Part shown: in pieces, positions 9,766 to 18,666 of the stretch
Position numbering within the stretch: position 1 is the first letter of the stretch
How the letters are laid out: each line of letters opens with the position of its first letter
Source: JAIQGF01 sp051006995
Lineage (GTDB): Bacteria; Acidobacteriota; Terriglobia; Terriglobales; Acidobacteriaceae
Assembly: GCA_051006995.1 (NCBI GenBank)
Contig: JBPCSQ010000018.1
Location: 62,001 to 126,000 of the forward strand
DNA: 64,000 nucleotides
Reading direction: 5' to 3'
The notes under the pieces: generated by a model
Told to the model about the DNA's origin: nothing
Seen by the model: the letters and a program-made list of their open reading frames with translations, nothing else
Databases searched by the model: none
Made by a program: the position numbers and the translations under genes

Positions 9766-10755
9766 TCACGCCCGTTTTCGCCGCGTTGTCGGCTTTTTCG
9801 TGGGGGCCGGCCTTTCTTCCCCGCCAAACAACGATCGCAGCTTCTCGATCCCGGGCAATCTTTGCTTCAGCTTCAGCACCGGTTCGAACAGATCGCCCAT
9901 CTTCTCCGCACGTTCCAGCGCCTGCGCAGAATCGAACACCAGCAGGCCCGCATCTTCTTTCTTCAGGCAGCGCTCGACCTCTTGCCAGCTGACCGGCGTG
10001 GACACCGTCGGCCGTTCCTTAGCCCGCAGCGAGTACACGCAGACGGTCGTCTTGTACTGGTCGTTCTGGCTCCAATCCACCAAGACTTTCCCCGTTCGCA
10101 GCACCTTCTTCATATCGGAAACGATGCGCTCTGGATACTTGCGCTCCAGCAGCCGCGCCAGTTCGTGCGCGAACGGTTTCGTCTCGTCGTAACTAATCGC
10201 GGTGTTCAGAGGTACATAAACCTGCAGGCCCTTGGAACCGGATGTCTTGGGAAAGCATTCGACGCCAAGCTTTTGGAAGATATCGCGCAGCCAGACGCCC
10301 ACCTGGCAGCACTGCACGATGTCGGCCGGAGCGCCCGGATCCAGGTCAAACACCATCATCGTCGGCTGCTCGATCTTCTTGCCGAGGCTGAGCGAGGTGT
10401 GCAGTTCGAGGTCCGCCAGGTTCGCCGCCCACACCAGCGTTGGCAGGTCCTGCACCGTGCAGTAGTCCATCCAACGATTGTTGCCGTAGCTCCACACCTT
10501 CGTTGTCTGTACCCACTCCGGCCGGTGCGGGGGGCAGTTCTTCTCGTAGAAGTGAAATCCCCCCACGCCCTCGGGATAACGTTTCATCGTCAGCGGCCGG
10601 TTCCGCAGGTGCGGCAGCAGGTAGGGCGCGATGCGCACGTAATAATCAATCACCTGCGCCTTCGTGAACCCCGCCGCGGGGTAAAGAATCTTGTCGAGAT
10701 TTGAAAGCGATAGCTCCCGCCCCTCAATCTCTACGGTCTGTGTCTTCTGCGCCAT
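9766..10755 (-). CDS. Stand-alone LigD-type DNA polymerase (PolDom, NHEJ primase-polymerase)
   Basis: The 329-residue protein matches the polymerase module of bacterial LigD: LSNLDKILYPAAGFTKAQVIDYY at the N-terminus, HFYEKNCPPHRPEW, the catalytic FDLDPG (two Asp, about residue 140) and a third Asp in KVLVDWSQND. The conserved SG.KGLH motif reads SGSKGLQ, so the usual His is Gln. No ligase or nuclease domain is attached and no ku gene lies in the window. These enzymes insert ribo- or deoxynucleotides at double-strand ends. The basic tail is PTKKPTTRRKRA. Start at the first ATG giving the family N-terminus. It is divergent from the next gene with a 63-nt gap. Confidence 0.87.
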   Translation of the reverse strand: MAQKTQTVEIEGRELSLSNLDKILYPAAGFTKAQVIDYYVRIAPYLLPHLRNRPLTMKRYPEGVGGFHFYEKNCPPHRPEWVQTTKVWSYGNNRWMDYCTVQDLPTLVWAANLADLELHTSLSLGKKIEQPTMMVFDLDPGAPADIVQCCQVGVWLRDIFQKLGVECFPKTSGSKGLQVYVPLNTAISYDETKPFAHELARLLERKYPERIVSDMKKVLRTGKVLVDWSQNDQYKTTVCVYSLRAKERPTVSTPVSWQEVERCLKKEDAGLLVFDSAQALERAEKMGDLFEPVLKLKQRLPGIEKLRSLFGGEERPAPTKKPTTRRKRA

Positions 10756-10818
10756 CGTTATATTGGATGCGCGGCGTCCCGCCAATTCAAGCGCCAGAAA
10801 TCCTGCTCCCGCCACAAC

Positions 10819-11667
10819 TTGCGATTCGCGGCAGCCATCCAAGCCTCTGTGCCGGAGCCTGTCAAGCCGCTGCCTATCAGTTCCTCCACTCCGCCGGAGT
10901 TCGCTCCCGAGCAGGTGAAGCTGTTTCGCGCCGTGCTGCGGCACATGAATGAGCGCGAGGTTCCATACGTGGTCGCCGGCGCCGCTTCTCTGCAACTGCA
11001 CACCGGCATTTGCCGTGACACCAAGGATTTGGATCTCTTCCTCGCCGCGGAACACGTCGCCGAGGCTTTGCGCTCCTTGCAGGAAGAAGGATTCCAGACC
11101 GAGGTCACCGATCCGGTTTGGCTGGCCAAAGCCCATCGCGGAGAATATTTCGTTGACCTGATCACCGGCATGAGCAATGCCGTGGTCACCGTGGATCAGT
11201 CCTGGATCGACCGCGCCGTCCTCTCCGAATTCTTCGGCGTGCCGGTGAAAGTGCTGGCCGCCGAGGAACTGATCGCCTCCAAACTGTTCGTCACCCGCCG
11301 GGAGCGCTTCGATGGCGCCGACATTTGTCATGTGATTTTTGCCACCCAGGGAAAGCTCGACTGGCAGCGTGTTCTGGACCTCGTCGGAGAGCATTGGGAA
11401 GTCCTGCTCTGGACTCTGATCCTTTATCACTACGTCTACCCGGCGCACCCGGATCGCGTGCCGCACCACTTGTGGGAAGACCTGCTCGGCCGCTTGCATC
11501 AGCAACTGCAGAATCCCGACCGCAATGCTGCCTTCCGCGGCAGCTTGATTGATCCCATGATTTTCGCCATTGACGTGAACGAGTGGGGCATGCCCAACCT
11601 GCTGGAACGCTATCGCGATCAGCGCCGTCCCAAGCTCAAGCCCATCGAGGAAACGCCGGCTGCGTAA
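10819..11667 (+). CDS. Nucleotidyltransferase-fold protein (AbiEii/DUF6036-like)
   Basis: The 282-residue protein has the nucleotidyltransferase core VPYVVAGAASLQLHTG followed by TKDLDLFL, with the two Asp of the active-site D.D pattern. ELIASKLFVTRRERFDGADICHV is the downstream helical element of the MNT/AbiEii-like group. The target is unknown; family members include toxins, antitoxins and antibiotic-modifying enzymes. The start is uncertain: TTG at 10819 or GTG at 10849, neither with a clear ribosome-binding site. It is followed after 23 nt by the phosphoesterase gene, so the two may be co-transcribed. Confidence 0.65.
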   Translation: MRFAAAIQASVPEPVKPLPISSSTPPEFAPEQVKLFRAVLRHMNEREVPYVVAGAASLQLHTGICRDTKDLDLFLAAEHVAEALRSLQEEGFQTEVTDPVWLAKAHRGEYFVDLITGMSNAVVTVDQSWIDRAVLSEFFGVPVKVLAAEELIASKLFVTRRERFDGADICHVIFATQGKLDWQRVLDLVGEHWEVLLWTLILYHYVYPAHPDRVPHHLWEDLLGRLHQQLQNPDRNAAFRGSLIDPMIFAIDVNEWGMPNLLERYRDQRRPKLKPIEETPAA

Positions 11668-11690
11668 TCCCACTCTCAATACGTAAGACC

Positions 11691-12398
11691 ATGCGAATCG
11701 CCGCGACTGCCGACCTTCACTTCAATCCCGCCATCTGGGAGCGGGTGCGCGAAAAGATGGAGCGCGTCCGCGAGGAGGCCGATGTTCTCGTCCTTGCCGG
11801 CGATCTCACCAATTACGGCAAGGCCAGCGAGATGGAGCCGCTGCTCAACGTGCTGGTGCGCCTCCGCCTTCCCATTGTCGCCGTCCTCGGCAATCACGAT
11901 TATGAGAGCGGCCAAGAGACGGAACTCATGAAGATGATGGCCGCCGAGGGCATCAAGATCCTCGACGGCACCGGCTACGAGCGCGACGGCGTCGGCTTCG
12001 CCGGCACCAAGGGATTCATCGGCGGCTTCGGACGAGGCGTGCTCACAGCGTTCGGCGAGCGTGAAGTCAAGGCCATCGTGCAGCACGCCATCGACGAGAG
12101 TCTCAAGCTGGAGCGCGCGTTATCACAATTGCGCACGCCCAAGCGCGTCGTCGTGCTGCACTATGCTCCCATCGCGGCAACCGTCATCGGCGAAGCGCCC
12201 GAAATCTTTCCCTACCTTGGCACATCGCGTTTGGCCGAAGTCGTGGACCGCCACGAAGCTCACCTCGTTCTCCATGGCCACGCTCATCACGGCAGCGCCG
12301 CCGGCAAGACCACCGGCGGTATTCCTGTGCACAACGTCGCGTTCGGATTGTTGCAAGCCAAGGACCCGCCCCAGGCCTACGAACTCTTCGACATCTGA
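11691..12398 (+). CDS. Calcineurin-like metallophosphoesterase
   Basis: The 235-residue protein shows the metal-binding series of the family in order: ADLHFN (D.H), GDLTNYG (GD), GNHDYE (GNHD), VLHYAP (H) and GHAHHG (GH.H). This defines a two-metal phosphoesterase of unknown substrate. The start at 11691 begins directly with the first beta strand (MRIAATADLH). It lies in line with the preceding nucleotidyltransferase gene. Confidence 0.85.
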   Translation: MRIAATADLHFNPAIWERVREKMERVREEADVLVLAGDLTNYGKASEMEPLLNVLVRLRLPIVAVLGNHDYESGQETELMKMMAAEGIKILDGTGYERDGVGFAGTKGFIGGFGRGVLTAFGEREVKAIVQHAIDESLKLERALSQLRTPKRVVVLHYAPIAATVIGEAPEIFPYLGTSRLAEVVDRHEAHLVLHGHAHHGSAAGKTTGGIPVHNVAFGLLQAKDPPQAYELFDI

Positions 12399-12513
12399 TG
12401 ATAACCATGCTCATTGCCGGCCCAAAAGCGGAAGGGCCGGCGACAGCGACGCAGGCGTCCCGTTTGACACCGATTTCCACCGCAGCGTAACGTCTAAGAG
12501 TTTCGGAGGCCGC

Positions 12514-14049
12514 ATGCGAAGGCTCCCAGCACGACTTCTCGCCTTCCTTCTCCTGATTTCCCTTCCCCTTGTTGCCCAGGATCTTGCCTCGCTCGAAAAG
12601 CGCACGACGGTCAAGAAATTGCCCAATGGCCTGACACTACTGATCATGGAGCGCCACGAGGCCCCGGTGTTTGCGGGCTACACATTTGTGGATACCGGCT
12701 CCGCTCAGGACCCGCAGGACAAAACCGGTCTGGCGCACATGTTCGAGCACATGGCGTTCAAGGGCACGCACACCATTGGCACCAGGAACTGGTCGGCGGA
12801 GAAGGCGGCGCTGGAAAAAGTTGAGCAGGCGTACGCTGCCTACCAGCAAGCCGCCAACCAGCGCGTCAACCGCGACGATAAGAAGGTCGCCGAACTGGAA
12901 AAGGCCTGGCAGAGCGCCATCAAAGACGCGGACAAGTTCGTGGACCGCGGCGCCTACACCCGCGTCATCGAGTCCAACGGCGGGGTCGGCATGAACGCCC
13001 AGACCGACGATGACGAAACGGTTTACTTTTATTCCTTCCCCGCCAACCGCCTTCAGCTCTGGGCTTATCTGGAATCCGAGCGCTTCATCCAGCCGGTCAT
13101 GCGCGAGTTCTATAAGGAGCGCGACGTCGTGTATGAAGAGCGCCGCATGAGCGTGGACAGTAATCCTGTCGGCCGTTTATTTGAGCAGTTCGTCGCCGCC
13201 GCCTTCGTCGCCCACCCGTATCATCGTCCTACCATTGGCTGGCCCTCTGATCTGCGGCGGTTTTCGGCGACCGATGCCGAGCACTTCTTTCACACCTATT
13301 ACGTTCCGGCCAATATGGTGGTCGCCGTTGTCGGCGATGTGAAGACCACCGAAGTCCTGCCCATCATGGAAAAATACTTCGGTCGTCTGCCCAAGGCGCC
13401 CGCGCCCCAGGACGACCTCACCATCGAACCGGCGCAGCAGGCCGAACGCCGCGTCGTGCTGAAGGATCCTTCGCAGCCCATCTACATCGAGGGCTACCAC
13501 CGCCCCGACTACCGCGATCCCGACGACGTCGTCTACGACGCCATTTCTGACATCCTCTCCAACGGCCGCGTTTCGCGCATGTACCGGTCGCTCGTGCGTG
13601 ACAAGAAGATTGCCGCCGAATCCGCCGGCGTGACCGGCTGGCCCGGTTCCAAATACCCGCACCTGTTCGCTTTCTATGCTGTCCCCATGCCGGGACACAC
13701 GCCGGAAGAATGCCAGGCCGCCATCCGCGCCGAAATCGAGCGCCTCAAGACCAGCGACGTCACCGACGATGAGCTCGCCATGTTCAAATCGCGCGCCAAG
13801 GCCGCGGTGATTCGCAGCCTTGGCAATAACCCCGGCATGGCCGCCCAGTTCGCCACTTTCCAGGCGCGTTTTGGTGACTGGCGCGAGCTCTTCCGCCAGC
13901 TTGATCGCTACGATAAGGTCACGAAGGCCGATATCCGGCGCGTCGCTAAAAAGACCTTCGTGGACACCAACCGCACCGTCGGCATCATCGAGACGGTCCG
14001 CCCCGCCGGCGCCCCCGCCGCCCCAGCTCAGAAATCGGAGGAACAATAA
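12514..14049 (+). CDS. M16 zinc metallopeptidase, catalytic subunit
   Basis: The 511-residue secreted protease has a signal peptide (LPARLLAFLLLISLPLVAQ) and the inverted zinc motif H-M-F-E-H in GLAHMFEHMAFKGT. A downstream EERRMS supplies the third-ligand Glu region. Between them is a lysine/glutamate-rich insertion of about 60 residues. The C-terminal half is the usual non-catalytic M16 repeat. ATG at 12514 has GGAGG 5 nt upstream. It joins the next gene by TAATG, consistent with a stoichiometric heterodimer. Confidence 0.9.
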   Translation: MRRLPARLLAFLLLISLPLVAQDLASLEKRTTVKKLPNGLTLLIMERHEAPVFAGYTFVDTGSAQDPQDKTGLAHMFEHMAFKGTHTIGTRNWSAEKAALEKVEQAYAAYQQAANQRVNRDDKKVAELEKAWQSAIKDADKFVDRGAYTRVIESNGGVGMNAQTDDDETVYFYSFPANRLQLWAYLESERFIQPVMREFYKERDVVYEERRMSVDSNPVGRLFEQFVAAAFVAHPYHRPTIGWPSDLRRFSATDAEHFFHTYYVPANMVVAVVGDVKTTEVLPIMEKYFGRLPKAPAPQDDLTIEPAQQAERRVVLKDPSQPIYIEGYHRPDYRDPDDVVYDAISDILSNGRVSRMYRSLVRDKKIAAESAGVTGWPGSKYPHLFAFYAVPMPGHTPEECQAAIRAEIERLKTSDVTDDELAMFKSRAKAAVIRSLGNNPGMAAQFATFQARFGDWRELFRQLDRYDKVTKADIRRVAKKTFVDTNRTVGIIETVRPAGAPAAPAQKSEEQ

Positions 14050-15632
14050 TGATCGCCAGCATCCTCCGCACTGCAAAGAACATTGACCCTCCTCACTCAG
14101 GTACTCAGGTACTGAGGCACTCAGGTGCTTGTTTAAACCGATCTGTGTTCATCAGTGTTCATTTGTGGCTAATTTGCTTTTGTCTGACCACCACGGTGCT
14201 TGCCCAAAAAGCCGCGACCCCGCACCATCCCCCCGCCGCCAAAGGCGCGACCGCGGGCCCTTCTGCGGGATGGCAGCAGATTCCCATTCCCAAGCTGCCC
14301 GAGTTCCACCCGCAGGAGCCCAAGCGCATTCAGCTCGCCAATGGCATGATCATTTTTCTTCAGGAGGACCATGAGCTGCCGGTGGTTGGCGGCAGCATGC
14401 GAATTCGCGGCGGCTCCGTCTGGGAGCCCGCCGCCAAAACCGGCCTGTTGGATATCTACGGCGAAGTGTGGCGTACCGGCGGCACCACGTCACGCACAGG
14501 GGATCAACTCGACGACTACCTCGAGGCTCGGGCCGCCAAAGTCGAGACTGGCGCCGGTCCCGATTCCACCAGCATTGTTTTCAACTGTCTGAAGGACAAG
14601 TTCGACGATGTTTTTCCCCTTTTCCTGGACTTGCTGCGCAACCCCGCCTTCCGCGAGGACAAGATCGAGCTTGCGCAGCGCGAAATGGCAACCGACATCG
14701 CCCGCCGCAACGATGACCTTGGCGGCATCGCCGGCCGTGAGGCTGTCCGCCTCGGCTACGGGAAGGACAATCCGTACGCGCGTATTCCCGAGTTTGCCAC
14801 TATCGCCTCCATCACTCGCGCCGATCTGGTGAAGTGGCATCAGGACTTCGTTCATCCCAACAACATCATTCTCGGCATCTATGGTGACTTCGACAGCGTT
14901 GCGATGGAGCAGCGCCTGCGCAAGGAATTCGACTCCTGGCAGAAAGCTCCTTTGCCCCCGAAGCCTGCCACCGAATTTCACGATCCCAAACCCGGGATTT
15001 ACTTCATCGCTAAAGAAGACGTGAATCAGACGGCGATCCGCATGGTCGCCCTCGGCGTCCAGCGCAATAATCCCGACTTCTTCAATCTGGAGGTCATGAA
15101 CGAGGTGCTGGGCGGAGGCTTTTCCTCTCGCTTGTTTAAATCCATCCGCACTGAGAAAGGCTTGGCCTACTCCGTGGGCGGCGGCATCGGCGCTGCCTTC
15201 GATCATCCCGGACTGTCGCGCATCAGCATGGGCACAAAAAGTGCGACCACCGTGGATGCCATCCAGGCGCTGCGCGACGAGCTCCAGGGCATGTTGACCC
15301 GCCCCGCGGATAAGGCCGAGGTGAGTGACGCCAGGGACGACATCTTGAACGCCTTCATCTTCCGCTACGACTCGAAAGAGAAGGTGCTCGGTGAGCGTTT
15401 GCTTTACGAATTCTATGGCTATCCGGCCGACTACCTGGAGCGTTACCGCTCCGCGGTCGAAAAGACCGCGCCCGAGGACGTGAACCGCGTCGCCCATAAG
15501 TACATTCACCCAAGCGCCTTCGCGACGCTGGTGGTCGGCAACGCCGCCGAATTCGGCAAGCCGCTCTCCACCCTGGGCCCTGTCACGCCCGTTGACATCA
15601 CCATCCCCCCACCACCGCCGGGGCAGAAGTAA
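14049..15632 (+). CDS. M16 family protein, non-catalytic partner
   Basis: The 527-residue protein has an M16 fold but lacks the zinc motif: the aligned stretch is GLLDIYGEVWRTGG instead of HxxEH. It keeps the glycine-rich and Arg/Tyr substrate-site elements (NEVLGGGFSSRLFKSIRTE, GLAYSVGGG). This is the pattern of the non-catalytic subunit in paired bacterial M16 peptidases. The N-terminus is odd: about 40 residues before the hydrophobic stretch are encoded by repeat-like DNA (ACTCAGG words at 14094-14128 and GTGTTCATC words at 14141-14170), so the true start could be internal. Confidence 0.87.
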   Translation: MIASILRTAKNIDPPHSGTQVLRHSGACLNRSVFISVHLWLICFCLTTTVLAQKAATPHHPPAAKGATAGPSAGWQQIPIPKLPEFHPQEPKRIQLANGMIIFLQEDHELPVVGGSMRIRGGSVWEPAAKTGLLDIYGEVWRTGGTTSRTGDQLDDYLEARAAKVETGAGPDSTSIVFNCLKDKFDDVFPLFLDLLRNPAFREDKIELAQREMATDIARRNDDLGGIAGREAVRLGYGKDNPYARIPEFATIASITRADLVKWHQDFVHPNNIILGIYGDFDSVAMEQRLRKEFDSWQKAPLPPKPATEFHDPKPGIYFIAKEDVNQTAIRMVALGVQRNNPDFFNLEVMNEVLGGGFSSRLFKSIRTEKGLAYSVGGGIGAAFDHPGLSRISMGTKSATTVDAIQALRDELQGMLTRPADKAEVSDARDDILNAFIFRYDSKEKVLGERLLYEFYGYPADYLERYRSAVEKTAPEDVNRVAHKYIHPSAFATLVVGNAAEFGKPLSTLGPVTPVDITIPPPPPGQK

Positions 15633-15721
15633 GAAGTAAGAATCAGAAAAGAAGCCAGCAACGGCAGCAACTAAACCTCGCGCCGGTCGTTTCTTCGTTC
15701 TTACTTCTTAGCTCTTACTTG
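15628..15721. repeat. Inverted micro-repeat after the M16 pair
   Basis: AAGTAAGAAGTAAGAA just after the stop codon pairs with TTCTTACTTCTTA near 15701-15713, followed by a third TCTTACTT. It could fold and act as a loose terminator, but there is no U-run. Confidence 0.5.
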
Positions 15722-15800
15722 CCTTCCGCTTACCTAAGTAATCTTGCTGGAAATTACCCTTTGCGTGATCCTGACGCTGCACGGGGGGAGGAGAAGCGTT

Positions 15801-16133
15801 ATGAGCCGCTTCAGATCCGTGATCGCCGCATCCGCTGTAGTTCTGCTGGCCCTGGCTTGCACCGCTACCAGCTTGGCCGCCGACACGCCCGCCCCACAAA
15901 AGCCCGCCGCCACTCCTTTGCAAATTGATCAGACCACGCTTCGCGGCACCATGGTCGAGGTCCGCGGCCGCACTCATCCGGACGCCGAGGTCACGGTCAA
16001 TGGCCGTCCCGCGGTGGTGACCAGCGATGGCCACTTCTCATGTTTCACGGCCTCTAACAAGGGAGCTGTCACCATCATTGCCGAGAAGAACGGAATGCCT
16101 TCCACCACCATCACCATCAAGCCTAAGAACTGA
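15801..16133 (+). CDS. Small exported protein with Ig-like (glucodextranase B-type) domain
   Basis: The 110-residue protein has a signal peptide ending near TSLAAD and one small beta-sandwich: VEVRGRTHPDAEVTVNGRP, then SDGHFSCFT, then GAVTIIAEKNG. This resembles the domain found beside glucodextranases and in surface proteins, where it mediates contacts rather than catalysis. The start is set by GGGGGGAGGAG 8 nt upstream of the ATG at 15801. Confidence 0.65.
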   Translation: MSRFRSVIAASAVVLLALACTATSLAADTPAPQKPAATPLQIDQTTLRGTMVEVRGRTHPDAEVTVNGRPAVVTSDGHFSCFTASNKGAVTIIAEKNGMPSTTITIKPKN

Positions 16134-16192
16134 TCTCGCGAGAGCTCCCGCCAGAACACGTAGGCCACGGCGCCTGCCCTTAGCTCGAAAGC

Positions 16193-17872
16193 CTAGATCT
16201 CCAGAATGACCGGCATGATCAGCGGACGGCGCGCCGTATTCTTCACAATGAAGCGCTTCAGATCCTGGCGGATCTTCTCTTTGATCACCCCCCAATCGCG
16301 CTTCTCTTCCTCGGTCGAGTGCTCCAGCGTGTCCATGATGATCTGCCGCGCCTCGGTCATCAGGCCATTCTCCGCACCGGCGGCGGCGAAACCGCGCATC
16401 ACAATCTCCGGCGCCGACTCCACCCGCCCGGTCAGCTTGTTGATGGCGATGATCGGCAGCACGATTCCGTCTTCGCTCAGGTGCCGGCGGTCTTTGATAA
16501 TCAGGTCTTCCACCACGTCGCCGCGCGAGCCCGAATCAATGCAGATGCGGCCCACGTTCACTCGCTCCCTCTTGCGCGCGCCCAACTCATCGAACTCCAG
16601 CACGTCGCCGCTCTCCAGCATGATCACGCTGCCCACCGCGCCAATCATGCTCCCCGCCAGGTCCGCATGCCGTTTCAGTTGGCGGTATTCGCCGTGGATG
16701 GGAATGAAGTATTGCGGCTTCACCAGGTTGATCAGCAGCTTCAGTTCTTCCTGGCTGGCGTGCCCGCTCACGTGCACCGGGGGATAGGAACCGTCGTCAT
16801 AGATGACGTTGGCCCCGCGCCGGTACAGGTGGTCAATCATCCGGTAGATGAGCTTCTCGTTTCCGGGAATGATGCGCGACGACAGCACCACCGTGTCTCC
16901 CGGCTCGATCTTGGCGTGTTTGTGATTGTCCACCGCCGCGCGCGACAGTCCCGACATCGGCTCGCCCTGCGTTCCACTGATCAGCACCATCACCCGCTCG
17001 GGCGGGAAATTCTTGATCTCTCCGGGATGAATCAGCAGCCCGTCAGGCACCTCGATGTAGCCCAGGTCCTGCGCGATCTCCGTCGAGTCATTCATGCTGC
17101 GGCCCACCAGCGCCACCTTGCGCCGGTGCTGGTACGCCATTTCCATCGCCAGCTTGATGCGGTGAATGGAAGACGAGAAACACGAGATGAATAGCCGCCT
17201 TGGCGTGCGCGCGAACACCTCGTCGAACTTGCGCCCCACCGCCCGCTCGCTCGGCGTGTAGCCCGTGCGCTCGACGTTGGTGGAATCCTGGAACAACGCG
17301 AGCACGCCTTCCTTGCCGTACTGCGCGAAGGTGTGCAGGTCGAACAGCTTGTTGTCGGTCGGGGTGGGGTCAACCTTGAAATCGCCGGTATGGATGATCA
17401 CGCCCAGCGGCGTATGAATGGCCAGCGACACGCAATCCACCAGCGAGTGCGTCACTTGGATGGGCTGGATGCTGAAGGGCCCGATCTTCACCCGCTCACC
17501 GGCTCGGATTTCGATCAGCGTGGCATTGTCCAGCAGCTCGTGTTCATCGAGCTTGTCCTCGACGTACGCCAGCGTGAACTCGGTGCCGTACACCGGCACG
17601 TTTAACTCCGACAGGATCCAGGGCAACGCGCCAATGTGGTCCTCGTGCCCGTGCGTCAGCACGATTGCCCGCACGTGCTGCCGGTTTTCGATCAGGTAGC
17701 TGATGTCGGGAACGACAATGTCCACGCCCAGCAGCTCGACTTCGGGGAACATCAGCCCGGCGTCAATGACGATGATGTCGTCACCCCAACGCACGGCCAT
17801 GCAGTTCATCCCGAACTCGCCGAGTCCGCCCAGCGGCACGACATGGAGTTTTCCGGTTGGCATCGTAAGCAT
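16193..17872 (-). CDS. rnj: Ribonuclease J
   Basis: The 559-residue protein is an RNase J, a 5'-3' exo- and endoribonuclease in mRNA decay and rRNA maturation. The metallo-beta-lactamase motif H74-G-H76-E-D78-H79 is intact. Other landmarks are PLGGLGEFGMNC at the start, SGHASQEELK (beta-CASP) and the C-terminal domain around residues 450-559. The first ATG (17872) is used; the ATG at 17863 is equally possible. No Shine-Dalgarno is obvious. Confidence 0.95.
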   Translation of the reverse strand: MLTMPTGKLHVVPLGGLGEFGMNCMAVRWGDDIIVIDAGLMFPEVELLGVDIVVPDISYLIENRQHVRAIVLTHGHEDHIGALPWILSELNVPVYGTEFTLAYVEDKLDEHELLDNATLIEIRAGERVKIGPFSIQPIQVTHSLVDCVSLAIHTPLGVIIHTGDFKVDPTPTDNKLFDLHTFAQYGKEGVLALFQDSTNVERTGYTPSERAVGRKFDEVFARTPRRLFISCFSSSIHRIKLAMEMAYQHRRKVALVGRSMNDSTEIAQDLGYIEVPDGLLIHPGEIKNFPPERVMVLISGTQGEPMSGLSRAAVDNHKHAKIEPGDTVVLSSRIIPGNEKLIYRMIDHLYRRGANVIYDDGSYPPVHVSGHASQEELKLLINLVKPQYFIPIHGEYRQLKRHADLAGSMIGAVGSVIMLESGDVLEFDELGARKRERVNVGRICIDSGSRGDVVEDLIIKDRRHLSEDGIVLPIIAINKLTGRVESAPEIVMRGFAAAGAENGLMTEARQIIMDTLEHSTEEEKRDWGVIKEKIRQDLKRFIVKNTARRPLIMPVILEI

Positions 17873-17915
17873 CTGATGCTAGCACAAGCCGTCGCGCTGA
17901 TCGTTTCCCCTGATT

Positions 17916-17949
17916 TCATTCTTCATTCTGCATTCTGCATTCTTCATTG
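17916..17949. repeat. Micro-repeat tract (TTCATTCTGCA words)
   Basis: Three to four imperfect copies of a 10-12 nt CATTCTTCATT/CATTCTGCATT word sit between the rnj and EcsC gene starts. One of the word tracts described in the findings. Confidence 0.7.
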
Positions 17950-17973
17950 AAAATCGCTGTTATCCTGATCTTA

Positions 17974-18663
17974 ATGCCCGCCGAGAACAAACCCTGGCTC
18001 CGCCGCCGCTTTGAGAATGCTCTGCAGCAGGGCTTCACCCGCGCCTATGAAACCGTGAAAGTGGATCCCGACCATTTCCTTCTGCAGCTTCGCACCGCCT
18101 ACGGCCTGCCCATCAGCACCTACGACGGCGTCTTCTCCATCCCGGAGGAACAGCTCGATGCCGTCGCCGCAGACGTCATCCGCAGCGGCATGAAAGTCGC
18201 CGCCGTTGAAGGCGCCGGATTCGGTCTCGGCGGCCTGCTCACCGTGCTGCCCGACCTCAGCATCCTGGCCGGCATCACCATCCGCGCCATCCAGAAGCTC
18301 AGCCTGGTGTACGGCTTCCAGTACGCCACCGACGCTGAGATCGCCGATTTGTGGGTCGCCGCCGCCAGCGCCGCCGGCGTGGATCTCGGCCGAGAGTTGA
18401 TGGAGAAAGAAGTTGTGAACCGCTTCGTGCCGCGCGTCATCCAGCGCATCGCCGTTCAAGCCAGCAGCGAAGTCGTGGAGCGCTGGGCCGGACGCCTCAT
18501 CCCTGTGCTCAGCTCCGCCATCGGCGCCACGCTGAATTATTACTTCGTCCGCGCCTGGGGCGAACGCGCCCTGCTCCACTTCCGCCGCAAACACGACGAG
18601 CGGCGGCGCACCCTCGCCCTTGCCGCCGCCACCCCGCTCAGTGCTCTTCCTCCGGCGCCGTAG
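17974..18663 (+). CDS. EcsC family protein
   Basis: The 229-residue protein has the glycine-rich hydrophobic core GAGFGLGGLLTVLPDLSILAGITIRAIQKLS of the EcsC family, followed by LSSAIGATLNYYFVRAWG. In Bacillus EcsC is encoded with the EcsAB transporter, but no transporter is adjacent here, and the function is unknown. ATG at 17974 is preferred to a TTG at 17947. Confidence 0.75.
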   Translation: MPAENKPWLRRRFENALQQGFTRAYETVKVDPDHFLLQLRTAYGLPISTYDGVFSIPEEQLDAVAADVIRSGMKVAAVEGAGFGLGGLLTVLPDLSILAGITIRAIQKLSLVYGFQYATDAEIADLWVAAASAAGVDLGRELMEKEVVNRFVPRVIQRIAVQASSEVVERWAGRLIPVLSSAIGATLNYYFVRAWGERALLHFRRKHDERRRTLALAAATPLSALPPAP

Positions 18664-18666
18664 TAG

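Noticed and set aside
10756..11679. N-terminal extension of the LigD polymerase up to 11679.
   Set aside because: It is antisense to the nucleotidyltransferase gene, which has clear motifs, and the polymerase family begins at 10755.
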